A DNA stretch of 64,000 nt from Citrobacter amalonaticus Y19 (GCF_000981805.1 NZ_CP011132.1:4340001-4404000), one strand, 5' to 3'; positions 1 through 8,776 are shown, counted from the stretch's first letter. Notes: a model not told the origin generated them from the sequence alone. A program made the numbers and translations.

Positions 1-1
1 C

Positions 2-1465
2 ACATTTGAAACCGCAACGCTGCCGCGTGGGCTCACCACTGTCGTTTGCGATCCCCATGAAATCGTCAATGTGATGGGTGAAAAGGGATTTTCCTGGTTT
101 GTCCGTTGCGCCGAACTGGCAAAGCAAAATCAGTATCTGCAGGTGAGTTCCTGCGTTCCAGCCCTGGAGGGATGCGATGTGAATGGCGCGCGTTTCACCC
201 TCGACCAGATGCAGGCCTGGCGCGATCACCCGCTGGTCGCCGGACTGGCGGAAGTGATGGATTACCCGGGCGTCATTGCCGGACAAAACACGTTGCTCGA
301 CAAAATGGATGCCTTCCGCCATCTGACGCTGGACGGTCATTGTCCTGGGCTGAGCGGTAAAGCGCTCAACGCCTACATCGCCGCCGGAATCGAGAACTGC
401 CACGAGAGCTACACGCTGGAAGAGGGTCGTCGCAAACTGCAACTCGGGATGGCGCTGATGATCCGCGAAGGTTCCGCTGCCCGCAATCTCGACGCGCTGG
501 CACCGCTCATCAACGCCTTCAACAGCCCACAATGCCTGCTCTGCACTGACGACCGCAACCCCTGGGAAATCGCGCATGAGGGGCATATTGATGCACTGAT
601 TCGCCGACTGATTTTACAGCATCACGTCCCGCTACACGTCGCGTACCGCGTCGCCAGTTGGTCAGCGGCACGTCATTTTGGCCTGCGCCATCTTGGCTTA
701 CTGGCCCCCGGAAAGCAGGCGGATATCGTTCTGCTCAGCGATGCCCGCAACGTGGCGGTACAGCAAGTGTTTGTCAAAGGAGAACCCGTTGACGCTGAAC
801 GCCTGAAAGCCGGGGAACCGGCAAGGCTGGCGCAAACCGTTCCGCCGTATGGCAATACCATTGCGCGACACCCCGTCTGCGCCGATGACTTTCCACTGCA
901 TTTCACTCCCGGTAAACGCTATCGGGTGATTGATGTTATCCCTAACGAACTGGTGACGGGCGCCAGTGCCTGCATGTGCACCGCCGAGGGCTTCGATCGC
1001 CATGATATTTGCTATATCGCCGTACTTGAACGCTACGGTCAGCAGTCGCCCCCGGCCTACGGTTTATTAGGCGGATTCGGTCTGCGTGAAGGCGCGCTGG
1101 CGGCAACGGTCAGCCACGACAGCCATAACATTGTGGTGATCGGTTGCAGCGCTGATGAGATGGCTCTGGCGGTTAATCAGGTGATTGAAGATGGCGGCGG
1201 ACTCTGCGTCGTTCGTAACGGTCAGGTGCAATGCCATTTGCCGCTGCCGATTGCCGGATTAATGAGTACCGACACCGCCGAGTCGCTGGCCGGACAGATA
1301 GATGCGCTAAAAACAGCAGGTCGCGAGTGTGGCACACTGCCCGATGAGCCTTTTATCCAGATGGCATTTCTCTCCTTACCGGTGATCCCCGCACTAAAAC
1401 TCACCAGTCAGGGACTGTTTGACGGTGAAACCTTTACCTTCACCTCTCAGGAGATCGCTGACTGA
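2..1465 (+). CDS. ade: Adenine deaminase, 5' end outside window
   Basis: Converts adenine to hypoxanthine and ammonia in purine salvage, in the cytoplasm. The reading frame is already open at base 2, so the N-terminal part of this roughly 588-residue enzyme lies to the left; about 487 residues are visible. The partial protein contains DPHEI near its start, ECHES-like and TLDGHCPGL segments of the amidohydrolase metal site, CTDDRNPWEIAHEGHIDALIR in the barrel, GKQADIVLL and the C-terminal adenine-deaminase domain with ATVSHDSHNIVVIG. It matches E. coli Ade (YicP) along its visible length as far as I recall. The start at 71 is only an internal Met. It ends convergently toward deoX with a shared terminator hairpin between them. 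Confidence 0.95.
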   Translation, partial: TFETATLPRGLTTVVCDPHEIVNVMGEKGFSWFVRCAELAKQNQYLQVSSCVPALEGCDVNGARFTLDQMQAWRDHPLVAGLAEVMDYPGVIAGQNTLLDKMDAFRHLTLDGHCPGLSGKALNAYIAAGIENCHESYTLEEGRRKLQLGMALMIREGSAARNLDALAPLINAFNSPQCLLCTDDRNPWEIAHEGHIDALIRRLILQHHVPLHVAYRVASWSAARHFGLRHLGLLAPGKQADIVLLSDARNVAVQQVFVKGEPVDAERLKAGEPARLAQTVPPYGNTIARHPVCADDFPLHFTPGKRYRVIDVIPNELVTGASACMCTAEGFDRHDICYIAVLERYGQQSPPAYGLLGGFGLREGALAATVSHDSHNIVVIGCSADEMALAVNQVIEDGGGLCVVRNGQVQCHLPLPIAGLMSTDTAESLAGQIDALKTAGRECGTLPDEPFIQMAFLSLPVIPALKLTSQGLFDGETFTFTSQEIAD

Positions 1466-1495
1466 TTTCAGGCCGCCGTCGTCAGAAACAGGCAT

Positions 1496-1528
1496 AAAAA
1501 ACGCGCTTACCTAAACGATAAGCGCGTT
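1496..1528. terminator. Bidirectional terminator between ade and deoX
   Basis: A perfect ten-pair stem, AACGCGCTTA (1500-1509) with TAAGCGCGTT (1519-1528), has a nine-base loop. An A-run before it becomes a U-run on the minus strand. It therefore works best for the deoKPX transcript and may also stop ade transcription. Confidence 0.8.
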
Positions 1529-1548
1529 GCTGTTCAAGCCTTGAGCGC

Positions 1549-2562
1549 TCAGGCGATGCCGGTGGTGACCGTAAATGTCCGGGTTTGCTGCGGTTGAACC
1601 TCAAGCAACGTGCCGTTTCGCTGGGCGGCGAGAAATCCTTCCGGACGGCAGGTGGCAGGCAGGGCAAATGCCGCGACCTGCTGATCGCCGTTATACAGGA
1701 TCCAACGGGTCACGTAGTTGAGTTCCGAACTGGCGAAACGGGTAACAAACGTGGTGCCATCCGGGGCGATCATGCGAAATTCAGGGTTATCCGTGTACTG
1801 GTCCAGCGTGTCGGCAAAGAAGACAATTTCCGGATCGTAAAAGTCGGGTTCATTGAGCGCCGCCAGCGACGCTTCGCCTTGTAAGATCCGTTGATTAAAC
1901 GCCAGCCACTGTTCGGTGGGTTTCACATGCGCCGGGACCGATTCGCGAAGCCGCAGCGCCTCATCCGGAATATTCTGGCTGAAAGTCGCCTCCGGCACAT
2001 ATGCATAGTTCATGTGGCACATGTACTGCAGCGGCATCGCAACAGATGCGAGGTTCGTGACCGCCATCTGAATATCAAACAGCGCACTCGCTTTATGCAT
2101 CACCACCGCAGGCTGCGCCTGATAATGATGACCGAATCCCATCACATACTCGTAGCGTCCGGTTACGCGCAGACTGTCGCCGTCCAGTTCCAGCCAGGCT
2201 TCGTCCATCGAGGCACAGGCCATTTCACCGTGCAATGGGTGAGTATCTTCCGGCGACGGACAGCCATTGGCCAGCAGTCCGGAATGGAAGGCAAAACAGC
2301 CATAGGTCGCCACCACTTCCGCTGCGGGTTTCGGCTGGCTGAACATGTTGCGCATGGTCAGGTCGTGGCCGTCAAACTGGGCATCCCAGATCATCTGCCC
2401 CATCCAGGGCAGAATCACCAGATGACCACGACTGTTCTGCACCTTCAGCCCTTCCACACCGCTGGCATAACGAAAGGCGGTGACCGTGAAATCGCTGTTC
2501 TCCAGCAGGGTTTGCGGATGTTCGCCAAAGAGCGCCCGCCACAGCGTGATACGTGTTGTCAT
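1549..2562 (-). CDS. deoX: DeoX, aldose-1-epimerase-like protein (DUF4432) of deoxyribose operon
   Basis: A 337-residue protein of the DUF4432 branch of aldose 1-epimerases. It is the length I recall for Salmonella DeoX, the last gene of the deoxyribose operon. Histidines in THPLHGE (His108, His111) and MCHMNYAYVPE (His183) resemble the histidine pair used by sugar mutarotases. Its likely job is interconversion of the anomers of 2-deoxyribose before phosphorylation; this is inferred from family and context. Its start lies 11 bases after the deoP stop codon, so it is in the same operon as deoP and deoK. It is followed by the terminator at 1496-1528. Confidence 0.85.
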   Translation of the reverse strand: MTTRITLWRALFGEHPQTLLENSDFTVTAFRYASGVEGLKVQNSRGHLVILPWMGQMIWDAQFDGHDLTMRNMFSQPKPAAEVVATYGCFAFHSGLLANGCPSPEDTHPLHGEMACASMDEAWLELDGDSLRVTGRYEYVMGFGHHYQAQPAVVMHKASALFDIQMAVTNLASVAMPLQYMCHMNYAYVPEATFSQNIPDEALRLRESVPAHVKPTEQWLAFNQRILQGEASLAALNEPDFYDPEIVFFADTLDQYTDNPEFRMIAPDGTTFVTRFASSELNYVTRWILYNGDQQVAAFALPATCRPEGFLAAQRNGTLLEVQPQQTRTFTVTTGIA

Positions 2563-2573
2563 GATCGTTCTCC

Positions 2574-3887
2574 TCAGGATGCGGTCGCTTCAGCCAGGCT
2601 GCGCACTTTGCTTTCGCGCCAGAAGTAGATCCCCACGTAAACGAAACACAGCATGGAGACAAGGAACGAGAGTTGCAGCGAGTGGAACATATCCGCCACA
2701 TAACCCTGAATCGCCGGCACCACGGCAGCGCCGACGATGGCCATCACAATCACCGCGCCCGCCATTTCGGTATGTTCGTTATCCACCGTATCCAGCGTGC
2801 CGGCATAAATAGTCGCCCAGCAGGGGCCAAACAGGACGCTCACCAGCACCGCGACGTACACGGCGCTAAAGCTCGGCGCCAGTGAAACATAGGCGAGGAA
2901 CAGCGCGCCGATGATGGAGTAAAGAATCAGCACTTTTTCCGGGTTAAAGCGGGTCATCAGAATGTTGGCAATAAACTTACCGATAAAGAAGCAGGCAAAG
3001 CTGTAGACCATAAAGTTAGAGGCATCACGTTCGTTGATATCGCCCAACTCCAGCGCCAGACGGATGGTAAATGACCACACGGCTACCTGCATCCCCACGT
3101 ACAGAAACTGCGCCGCAATACCGCGACGGAAGCGGGCATTGCTGGCCAGATAGCGCAACGTGTCCATTGCCGACGGGCGTTTATGGTTGGCGGTTTGCGC
3201 CACTTTGCAGGTCGGGAAACGGGTCAGCAGGAACAGCACCATCACCACCACCAGAACCATAATCATGTACTTATACGGCTCAAGGGTGTTTTCCAGCATC
3301 AGCACTTTAAAGTTATGGATCTGCTCAGCATTCATCCCCGCCATCTGTTTTTCCAGACTGTCGCCTTCGGAAAAGACCAGATATTTCCCCAGCAAAATGC
3401 CGGACGCCGCGCCGATCGGGTAGAAAGTCTGACTGATATTCAGTCGTAAGGTGGCATAGGCTTTTGGACCAATCATCGAACTGTAGGTGTTCGCTGCGGT
3501 TTCCAGGAAGCTCAGACCAATCGCAATCGCGAAGATCGCGGCCAGGAACATGGTGTAGGTCGCCATGTGCGAGGCCGGGAAAAAGAGAGTACAGCCGACG
3601 ATGTACAGCGTCAGGCCGGTTAATATGGCCACTTTATAACTGGTCTTTTTAATCACCAGAGATGCCGGGATCGCAATTAAAAAATAACCGCCATAAAAGG
3701 CGCTCTGAACTAATGCTGACGCAAAGTTACTGAGTGAAAATACGCTTTTAAATTGCGTAATCAGAATATCATTTAATGCGGCTGCGCATCCCCATAACGG
3801 GAATAAACAGGATAACAAAATAAACTGGAACAGAGGGGTCTTATTCAGATACCCATCGGGCATCTGAATGATGTTTTTATCGTTCAT
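2574..3887 (-). CDS. deoP: 2-Deoxy-D-ribose permease, FucP-type MFS
   Basis: A 437-residue major facilitator of the fucose permease (FucP) type with about twelve hydrophobic segments. Recognisable pieces are FPLWGCAAALNDILI in the first membrane helix, SAFYGGYFLIAIPA in the second, and ETAANTYSSMIGP around residue 128. It imports 2-deoxy-D-ribose across the inner membrane, probably with protons. The substrate is assigned from its place between a ribokinase-family kinase and DeoX, with a divergent DeoR-type repressor, exactly as in the Salmonella deoQKPX locus. It starts 26 bases after deoK. Confidence 0.88.
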   Translation of the reverse strand: MNDKNIIQMPDGYLNKTPLFQFILLSCLFPLWGCAAALNDILITQFKSVFSLSNFASALVQSAFYGGYFLIAIPASLVIKKTSYKVAILTGLTLYIVGCTLFFPASHMATYTMFLAAIFAIAIGLSFLETAANTYSSMIGPKAYATLRLNISQTFYPIGAASGILLGKYLVFSEGDSLEKQMAGMNAEQIHNFKVLMLENTLEPYKYMIMVLVVVMVLFLLTRFPTCKVAQTANHKRPSAMDTLRYLASNARFRRGIAAQFLYVGMQVAVWSFTIRLALELGDINERDASNFMVYSFACFFIGKFIANILMTRFNPEKVLILYSIIGALFLAYVSLAPSFSAVYVAVLVSVLFGPCWATIYAGTLDTVDNEHTEMAGAVIVMAIVGAAVVPAIQGYVADMFHSLQLSFLVSMLCFVYVGIYFWRESKVRSLAEATAS

Positions 3888-3913
3888 AGTGCTACCTTTT
3901 ACAGTGCAGAGTA

Positions 3914-4834
3914 TTATTCGTTTAGGGTAAGAAACTCATTAAATTGTTCGATACTCGGATAAGAGGATTGTGTGCCTTTCCCGGTGACGCTAAACGCAGC
4001 GAAAAGAACGGCTTTTTTCATCGCGGCTTCAACATCTCCGCTCTGGACGTAGTAATGGGCAAAGCAACCAATAAAGGCGTCGCCTGCGCCACTGGTATCA
4101 ACAGCATTAACGCGAAACGCCGGAACATGCACTTCCTGATCGCGCGTCATCCATAGCGCGCCTTTTTCACCCATGGTCACAATAATATTGTTTAACCCTT
4201 TATCCACCAGGGAACGGGCGGCGGCGCAAATATTGTCATACGACGCTACCGGCATACCGGTTAATATTTCCAGTTCGGTTTCATTCGGTACAAAGAAATC
4301 ACATTTACAGGCATAAGACATATCTAATTCACGCAATGCCGGTGCGGGATTTAATAATACTTCGATGCCATGCTTTTTACCGAACTCAATGGCGTGGTAA
4401 ACCGTCTCCAGTTGAACTTCCAGTTGCAGGACAATAAGCTGACATTTTTTTAAATCTTCCGCTGCGCGATCGATATCTTCCGGGGAGAGAAACTTGTTCG
4501 CGCCTTTAATAATAAGAATGCTGTTACTGGAGTTCGCATTCACAAAAATCGGCGCCACACCGCTACTGGTACACGGGACTTTTTCGACATAGGTGGTGTT
4601 GATGCCCCAGGATTCGAGATTGCGAATGGTGTTATCCGCAAAGATATCGTCGCCGACTTTGGTCAGCATCAGCACTTTGGAGTTGAGCTTCGCCGCCGCA
4701 ACGGCCTGATTCGCACCCTTACCCCCGCAGCCGATTTTAAACGCCGGCGCTTCCAGGGTTTCCCCTTCTTTGGGCATCTGGTTGGTATAGGTGATGAGAT
4801 CCACCATGTTGGAGCCAATAACCGCGATATCCAT
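3914..4834 (-). CDS. deoK: 2-Deoxy-D-ribose kinase
   Basis: A PfkB/ribokinase-family kinase of 306 residues that phosphorylates 2-deoxyribose to deoxyribose 5-phosphate, which deoC aldolase elsewhere in the genome would cleave. Visible motifs are the N-terminal GCGGKGANQA (residues 35-44) and the C-terminal DTSGAGDAF (from residue 246), with Asp252 as the expected catalytic base. I chose the ATG at 4834 (MDIAVIG) over an upstream TTG because GAGAGGGTG sits just before it. It is the first gene of deoKPX and is divergent from deoQ. Confidence 0.9.
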   Translation of the reverse strand: MDIAVIGSNMVDLITYTNQMPKEGETLEAPAFKIGCGGKGANQAVAAAKLNSKVLMLTKVGDDIFADNTIRNLESWGINTTYVEKVPCTSSGVAPIFVNANSSNSILIIKGANKFLSPEDIDRAAEDLKKCQLIVLQLEVQLETVYHAIEFGKKHGIEVLLNPAPALRELDMSYACKCDFFVPNETELEILTGMPVASYDNICAAARSLVDKGLNNIIVTMGEKGALWMTRDQEVHVPAFRVNAVDTSGAGDAFIGCFAHYYVQSGDVEAAMKKAVLFAAFSVTGKGTQSSYPSIEQFNEFLTLNE

Positions 4835-5160
4835 TTTACACCCTCTCAGAAACAATCACACAACAATGATATTAAAATAACATTATCATGTTACTTCCGT
4901 ATCATTTGTGACTACGATCGCGATTGGAAGATCATTTATCTGTTTGTTTATTGCACACCTCATCACACACTGTTACCTGACAACAGCATCAAAACTGTTA
5001 CAATTAACTGAAATTAAACTAGTTATAATCAAAAAAACGCGACCAAACGCGCTTTTAATTCCCGCCCGCCGGACGTATAGTAATGCAGCCATTTGATGTT
5101 CCGATAAACACAAAAATGTTACTCATGGAACATACGCAACATGAATCGCGGAGAAGGTGA
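4835..5160. promoter_or_regulatory. deoK-deoQ divergent control region
   Basis: A 326-base AT-rich divergent promoter region. The hexamer TGTTAC occurs at least four times (near 4889, 4972, 4998 and 5114), which may mark DeoQ operators, since DeoR-family proteins often use repeated sites. TGTGA-N6-TCGCG at 4907-4922 resembles a one-sided CRP site. A good Shine-Dalgarno, GGAGAAGGTG, precedes deoQ. Operator identities are inference only. Confidence 0.5.
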
Positions 5161-5946
5161 ATGGAAACCAAACAAAAAGAACGTATTCGACGTCTGATGG
5201 AACTGTTGAAGAAGACCGACCGCATCCACCTGAAAGACGCCGCACGGATGCTGGAGGTTTCCGTGATGACCATTCGCCGGGATCTCAGCCAGGATGACGA
5301 ACCGCTGCCCCTGACGCTGCTCGGCGGCTATATCGTGATGGTCAACAAACCCGCCACGCCAGCTAACGCTCCCCAACCCGCGAACAAAACCCATCATCGC
5401 GATGATTTGCCCGTCGCTATCCTGGCGGCCGGTCTGGTGAGCGAAAACGACCTGATCTTTTTCGATAATGGCCCGGAGATGCCGTTGGTTATCAGTATGA
5501 TCCCGGACGAGATCGCCTTTACCGGGATCTGTTACTCGCACCAGGTCTTTATCGCGCTCAATGAAAAGCCCAACGCCACGCCGATCCTCTGTGGTGGAAC
5601 GTATCGGGCGAAGAGCGACGCATTTTACGATGCGAATAACCCATCGCCGCTGGATTCACTGAATCCGCGAAAAGTCTTTATCTCCGCCAGCGGTGTACAC
5701 GAGCACTTCGGCGTCAGTTGGTTTAACCCGGACGACCTCGCCACCAAGCGCAAAGCCATGGAGCGCGGACTGCGTAAAATTTTACTCACGCGTTACGCCC
5801 TGTTCGATGAGGTCGCCCCCGCCAGCATTGGTCCGCTTTCCACCTTTGATGTCCTGATATGCGATCGTCCGCTACCGGCAGATTATGCCCTCCACTGCCG
5901 GAACGGTTCCGTCAAGGTGATCACCCCTGATTCAGACGGCGATTAA
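5161..5946 (+). CDS. deoQ: DeoR-family repressor of deoxyribose operon
   Basis: A 261-residue DeoR-type regulator. The N-terminal helix-turn-helix spans roughly residues 21-42 and ends in LEVSVMTIRRDL. The C-terminal part is a sugar-phosphate sensor domain of the ISOCOT fold, with FFDNGPEMP near residue 100 and CGGTYRAKSDAF near residue 142. It is expected to repress deoKPX and its own gene and to be released by deoxyribose or its phosphate. This follows from what is known of Salmonella DeoQ and was not tested here. The gene ends one base before the ilvN stop on the other strand, so these two genes are packed tail to tail. Confidence 0.88.
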   Translation: METKQKERIRRLMELLKKTDRIHLKDAARMLEVSVMTIRRDLSQDDEPLPLTLLGGYIVMVNKPATPANAPQPANKTHHRDDLPVAILAAGLVSENDLIFFDNGPEMPLVISMIPDEIAFTGICYSHQVFIALNEKPNATPILCGGTYRAKSDAFYDANNPSPLDSLNPRKVFISASGVHEHFGVSWFNPDDLATKRKAMERGLRKILLTRYALFDEVAPASIGPLSTFDVLICDRPLPADYALHCRNGSVKVITPDSDGD

Positions 5947-5947
5947 G

Positions 5948-6238
5948 TTACTCAAAGAACACGGCAATTTTGTTGAACATTGTGGGGTCTGACTGGTTAC
6001 GCACCACTTTCACCACATCTTCCAGCTTATCGATTTGGCTAATCATTTGCTCCAGACGCTGATCGTCGTTGACCAGTAGCCAGATACGGCTCTGGTCGCT
6101 GCTCTGAATCGGCAGACAGAGGATCCCCTCAACGTTAAATGCGCGGCGGGCGAACAGCCCGCAGACGTGGGTCATAACGCCTGGGTGGTTGCGGACGGTG
6201 AGTTCCAGAATGACGTTCTCATATGATTGTTTCTGCAT
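5948..6238 (-). CDS. ilvN: Acetolactate synthase I small regulatory subunit
   Basis: A 96-residue ACT-domain subunit of acetohydroxyacid synthase I. It binds the large subunit and confers valine inhibition. The ACT fold occupies nearly the whole protein: LTVRNHPGVMTHVCGLFARRAFNVEGI at the start, then LVVND-like strands and DVVKV. The sequence and length match E. coli IlvN. It starts 3 bases after the ilvB stop codon, in one operon with ilvB and ivbL. Confidence 0.96.
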   Translation of the reverse strand: MQKQSYENVILELTVRNHPGVMTHVCGLFARRAFNVEGILCLPIQSSDQSRIWLLVNDDQRLEQMISQIDKLEDVVKVVRNQSDPTMFNKIAVFFE

Positions 6239-6241
6239 GGT

Positions 6242-7936
6242 TTATTCCCCCACCATCTCAGTATTTGCCGCGCCCGGCGGTACCATTGGATACACTTTTT
6301 CTTCCGCATCAATGCGGACATGGATCAGCGCCGGCCCTGGTCGGCTGATGATCGCCTGCAATGCCGCCTGCGGGTCAGCTTCGTTATTCAGATCGCAGGT
6401 TTGCAAACCAAATCCGGCAGCAATCTGCATAAAGTTGATTGTCCCCGGATACGTCGCGGCAAAAACGCCCTGCTTGTAGAACAGACTTTGCTGCTGATGC
6501 ACCAGCCCCAGCGCTTCGTTGTTCATCAGAATGATTTTCACATCCAGCTGGTTTTCGCTGGCGGTCGCCATCTCCTGAATGTTCATCATCAGACTGCCGT
6601 CACCGGAGAAGCACAGCACTTTCTTATCCGGGTTCGCCAGTGCCGCGCCAATTGCCGCCGGCAGACCAAATCCCATGGTGCCCAGGCCGCCAGAGGTCAG
6701 CCACTGGCGAGGACGGTTCAGCGGATAGGCCTGTGCCGCCCACATCTGGTGCTGGCCCACGTCGGTAGTGATAATCGCGTTATCGTCCACGCAGGCCGCC
6801 ACCGCGTTGATCAGGCCATAGTGGCACAGCGGATCGCTCTCCTGCGGGATAGCGCACGGGAATTCACGTTGCAGATCGCCAACCAACTGGTGCCACGCTG
6901 CGCGCGGATTCGCATCGATTTGCGGAATCAACTGGGCCAGTACCTCATCCACATCAGCCTGAATAGCGATGTGCGGTTGCTTGATTTTGCCCAGCTCCGC
7001 ACGATCGATATCGACGTGGATGATTTTGGCATTCGGGCAGAACTGCTCGGTTTTGCCAATCGCCCGGTCATCAAAACGCGCGCCCAGCACCACCAGCAGA
7101 TCCGCCTCTTGCAGGATGAAGTTAGTGCTGCGCGCGCCGTGCATCCCCAACATACCTAACGACAGTGGATGCGCTTTCGGCAGCATCCCCAGCGCCATCA
7201 ACGTCATGGTGGTCGGCAACTGCGCCTTTTCTGCCAGCTCACGCACCCGCTGCGGAGCATTAATCACCCCGCCACCGAGGTACAGCACCGGGCGCTGTGC
7301 GGCGTTAATCATCGCGGCAGCTTCACGAATGCTGTCGGCGCTGAATTCTGGCGTCGCCATTTTCTGTGCCGGTTCTGGCATCTCGTCAATCTCGAGAACC
7401 GCCATCTGGATATCCTTAGGTATGTCTATCCACACCGGGCCAGGACGTCCGGACTGAGCGAGACGAAATGCGTCGCTCATCACCTGCGGGAGTTCATCGA
7501 TATGTCTGACCAGATAGTTATGTTTTGTGATGGGGATAGAGATGCCGTAGGTGTCCACTTCCTGGAAGGCGTCGGTGCCGATCATGGAGGCCGGAACCTG
7601 CCCGGTGATACACACCATGGGGATAGAATCCAGCCGCGCATCGGCGATGGCGGTCACCAGATTGGTTGCGCCCGGCCCGCTACAGGCCATGCACACCGCC
7701 GGTTTACCGTCGGTTCGCGCCATACCCTGCGCAATAAACCCCGCCCCCTGCTCGTGGCGCGCCAGAATATGGCGGATTTGCGTGCTCTGACTTAAGGCAT
7801 CATAGACGGGAAGAATCGATCCACCCGGAATGCCAGTGACAATCTTAATGCCCTGACGTTCCAGAAAATGAACGATGAATTCAGCGCCGGTAAAACGCGT
7901 ACGCTGGGATGTTGATGTTGTGCCCGAACTTGCCAT
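6242..7936 (-). CDS. ilvB: Acetolactate synthase I large catalytic subunit
   Basis: The catalytic subunit (564 residues) condenses two pyruvates to acetolactate for valine and leucine synthesis, or pyruvate with 2-ketobutyrate for isoleucine. It needs thiamine diphosphate and FAD. The catalytic Glu62 lies in RHEQGAGF; the ThDP/Mg motif starts with GDGS at 445 and ends at Asn473-474. I chose the start at 7936 (MASSGTTSTS) by comparison with E. coli; the frame stays open far upstream, through the attenuator, but that part has no matching sequence. Expression is governed by the ivbL leader and attenuator just upstream. Confidence 0.97.
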   Translation of the reverse strand: MASSGTTSTSQRTRFTGAEFIVHFLERQGIKIVTGIPGGSILPVYDALSQSTQIRHILARHEQGAGFIAQGMARTDGKPAVCMACSGPGATNLVTAIADARLDSIPMVCITGQVPASMIGTDAFQEVDTYGISIPITKHNYLVRHIDELPQVMSDAFRLAQSGRPGPVWIDIPKDIQMAVLEIDEMPEPAQKMATPEFSADSIREAAAMINAAQRPVLYLGGGVINAPQRVRELAEKAQLPTTMTLMALGMLPKAHPLSLGMLGMHGARSTNFILQEADLLVVLGARFDDRAIGKTEQFCPNAKIIHVDIDRAELGKIKQPHIAIQADVDEVLAQLIPQIDANPRAAWHQLVGDLQREFPCAIPQESDPLCHYGLINAVAACVDDNAIITTDVGQHQMWAAQAYPLNRPRQWLTSGGLGTMGFGLPAAIGAALANPDKKVLCFSGDGSLMMNIQEMATASENQLDVKIILMNNEALGLVHQQQSLFYKQGVFAATYPGTINFMQIAAGFGLQTCDLNNEADPQAALQAIISRPGPALIHVRIDAEEKVYPMVPPGAANTEMVGE

Positions 7937-7985
7937 ACTCCAGTCCTTTTGTTCTGGGCCGACGCTCCGGGCAGGTCTCTTAAAC

Positions 7986-8020
7986 GAAAAACCCCGCCCG
8001 GTTTGCGCCGGCGGGGTTTT
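7986..8020 (-). terminator. ilvBN transcription attenuator
   Basis: On the minus strand, AAAACCCCGCC pairs with GGGCGGGGTTTT around a short loop and ends in a U-run. It lies between the ivbL stop and the ilvB start. This is the expected position of the leucine/valine-responsive attenuator, which forms when the leader ribosome does not stall. Confidence 0.85.
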
Positions 8021-8043
8021 GGAATCGTGTGTTGTTCCGGACC

Positions 8044-8142
8044 CTACGGCGCATTGCCGACGACCACCACCACACGCACGACGACCGCTGCGCAAGATGG
8101 CGCAGTTTTTAGTAGGGTCGATGTCAGCATGGAAGGGTTCAT
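8044..8142 (-). CDS. ivbL: ilvB operon leader peptide
   Basis: A 32-residue leader peptide with Val-Val-Val-Arg-Val-Val-Val-Val-Val near its end, finishing GNAP. Stalling of the ribosome on the valine codons during valine or leucine shortage would favour the antiterminator and open ilvBN. I chose the ATG at 8142 because the resulting MNPSML aligns with MTTSML of E. coli IvbL and gives the same length; a second Met lies four codons later. Confidence 0.93.
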   Translation of the reverse strand: MNPSMLTSTLLKTAPSCAAVVVRVVVVVGNAP

Positions 8143-8275
8143 TAGGGACCTTGTCTGTTTAATGATTAACAGGATTTATACAAGCACAGCTTTCATAAGC
8201 TGACAACGGAAAAATTTTCATCTGCGTAAAAATGCGTCGACGATCACGTTTCGCCAGGAAAATACGCCCAAAACA

Positions 8276-8350
8276 AAAAACCCCGCCGGAGCGAGGTTTT
8301 TTTCAGCGTTATGCGGTTGGTTGCCGCAAAGTACACTGTGTTATGTCAAC
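8276..8350 (-). ncRNA. istR: IstR-1 antitoxin small RNA
   Basis: A small RNA that blocks TisB toxin synthesis by pairing with the tisB leader. The minus-strand sequence from 8350 starts GTTGACATAACACAG, as I recall for E. coli IstR-1. It ends in a hairpin (roughly 8280-8300) with U-run at about 8276, giving 75 bases. A promoter fits exactly: -35 TTGCGT (8380-8385), a 17-base spacer and -10 TATACT (8357-8362). The longer, SOS-linked IstR-2 would start further upstream and share the terminator; its start cannot be fixed here. Confidence 0.9.
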
Positions 8351-8445
8351 AGCAAAAGTATACGCGTTCTGCGAAGAACACGCAATTTCGGCACGGATTT
8401 TGACGCTTTTGAGTATGGATCAGAAGTTCGGTACTGTCCATAAAT

Positions 8446-8477
8446 ACCTGTTCATTTATACAGTATTTATCTATAAT
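8446..8477 (+). promoter_or_regulatory. LexA-controlled tisB promoter
   Basis: The LexA box CTGT-TCATTTAT-ACAG (8448-8463) matches the CTGT-N8-ACAG consensus. A -10 hexamer TATAAT (8472-8477) follows and the LexA box overlaps the expected -35. A second, imperfect CTGT half-site starts at 8434. This arrangement silences tisB until SOS induction. Confidence 0.88.
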
Positions 8478-8581
8478 GTCTCAGTACGCAATGTGTCAGG
8501 TGGGGCCGCATCGTAAACCGGCGCAACAAAGTCCTGGCTGAAACGGGTGGTGCCGTCAGCGCCTTAACCCCCCCGGTGAGC

Positions 8582-8599
8582 ACACTGTGTTATGTCAAC
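8582..8599 (+). repeat. IstR-1 pairing site in tisB leader (18-base copy)
   Basis: The 18 bases at 8582-8599 are identical to 8333-8350, where they encode the 5' end of IstR-1 on the other strand. The tisB mRNA therefore carries a perfect 18-base complement of the small RNA about 70 bases ahead of the tisB start, the position of the ribosome standby site in E. coli. Confidence 0.88.
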
Positions 8600-8667
8600 G
8601 AAGGTGCTGATAACAGGCGGCGGAAAGGTACGTCAGCACCGTGCTCCTTTGCCAAAAGGAGACGCGT

Positions 8668-8757
8668 ATGAGCCTCGTGGATATCGCTATTCTTATCCTG
8701 AAACTCATCGTTGCAGCCATGCAACTGCTTGATGCTGTTCTGAAATACCTGAAGTAA
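8668..8757 (+). CDS. tisB: TisB type I toxin, small membrane peptide
   Basis: A 29-residue hydrophobic peptide, differing from the E. coli TisB I recall at only two or so positions (Ser for Asn at residue 2, Met for Leu at residue 18). TisB inserts in the inner membrane, lowers the proton motive force and promotes persister formation after DNA damage. An AAAAGGAG Shine-Dalgarno precedes the start. Control elements are the LexA promoter, the IstR-1 pairing site and a strong terminator just after the stop. Confidence 0.95.
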   Translation: MSLVDIAILILKLIVAAMQLLDAVLKYLK

Positions 8758-8776
8758 TTCAGATTCAAGTCGCACC

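Noticed and set aside
7937..8095. N-terminal extension of IlvB by 53 residues
   Set aside because: It runs through the attenuator and leader region, is rich in Arg and Gly, and does not resemble IlvB; the conserved start is 7936.
8480..8667. TisA as a coding gene
   Set aside because: Known to be untranslated in E. coli; here the leader has no convincing frame.
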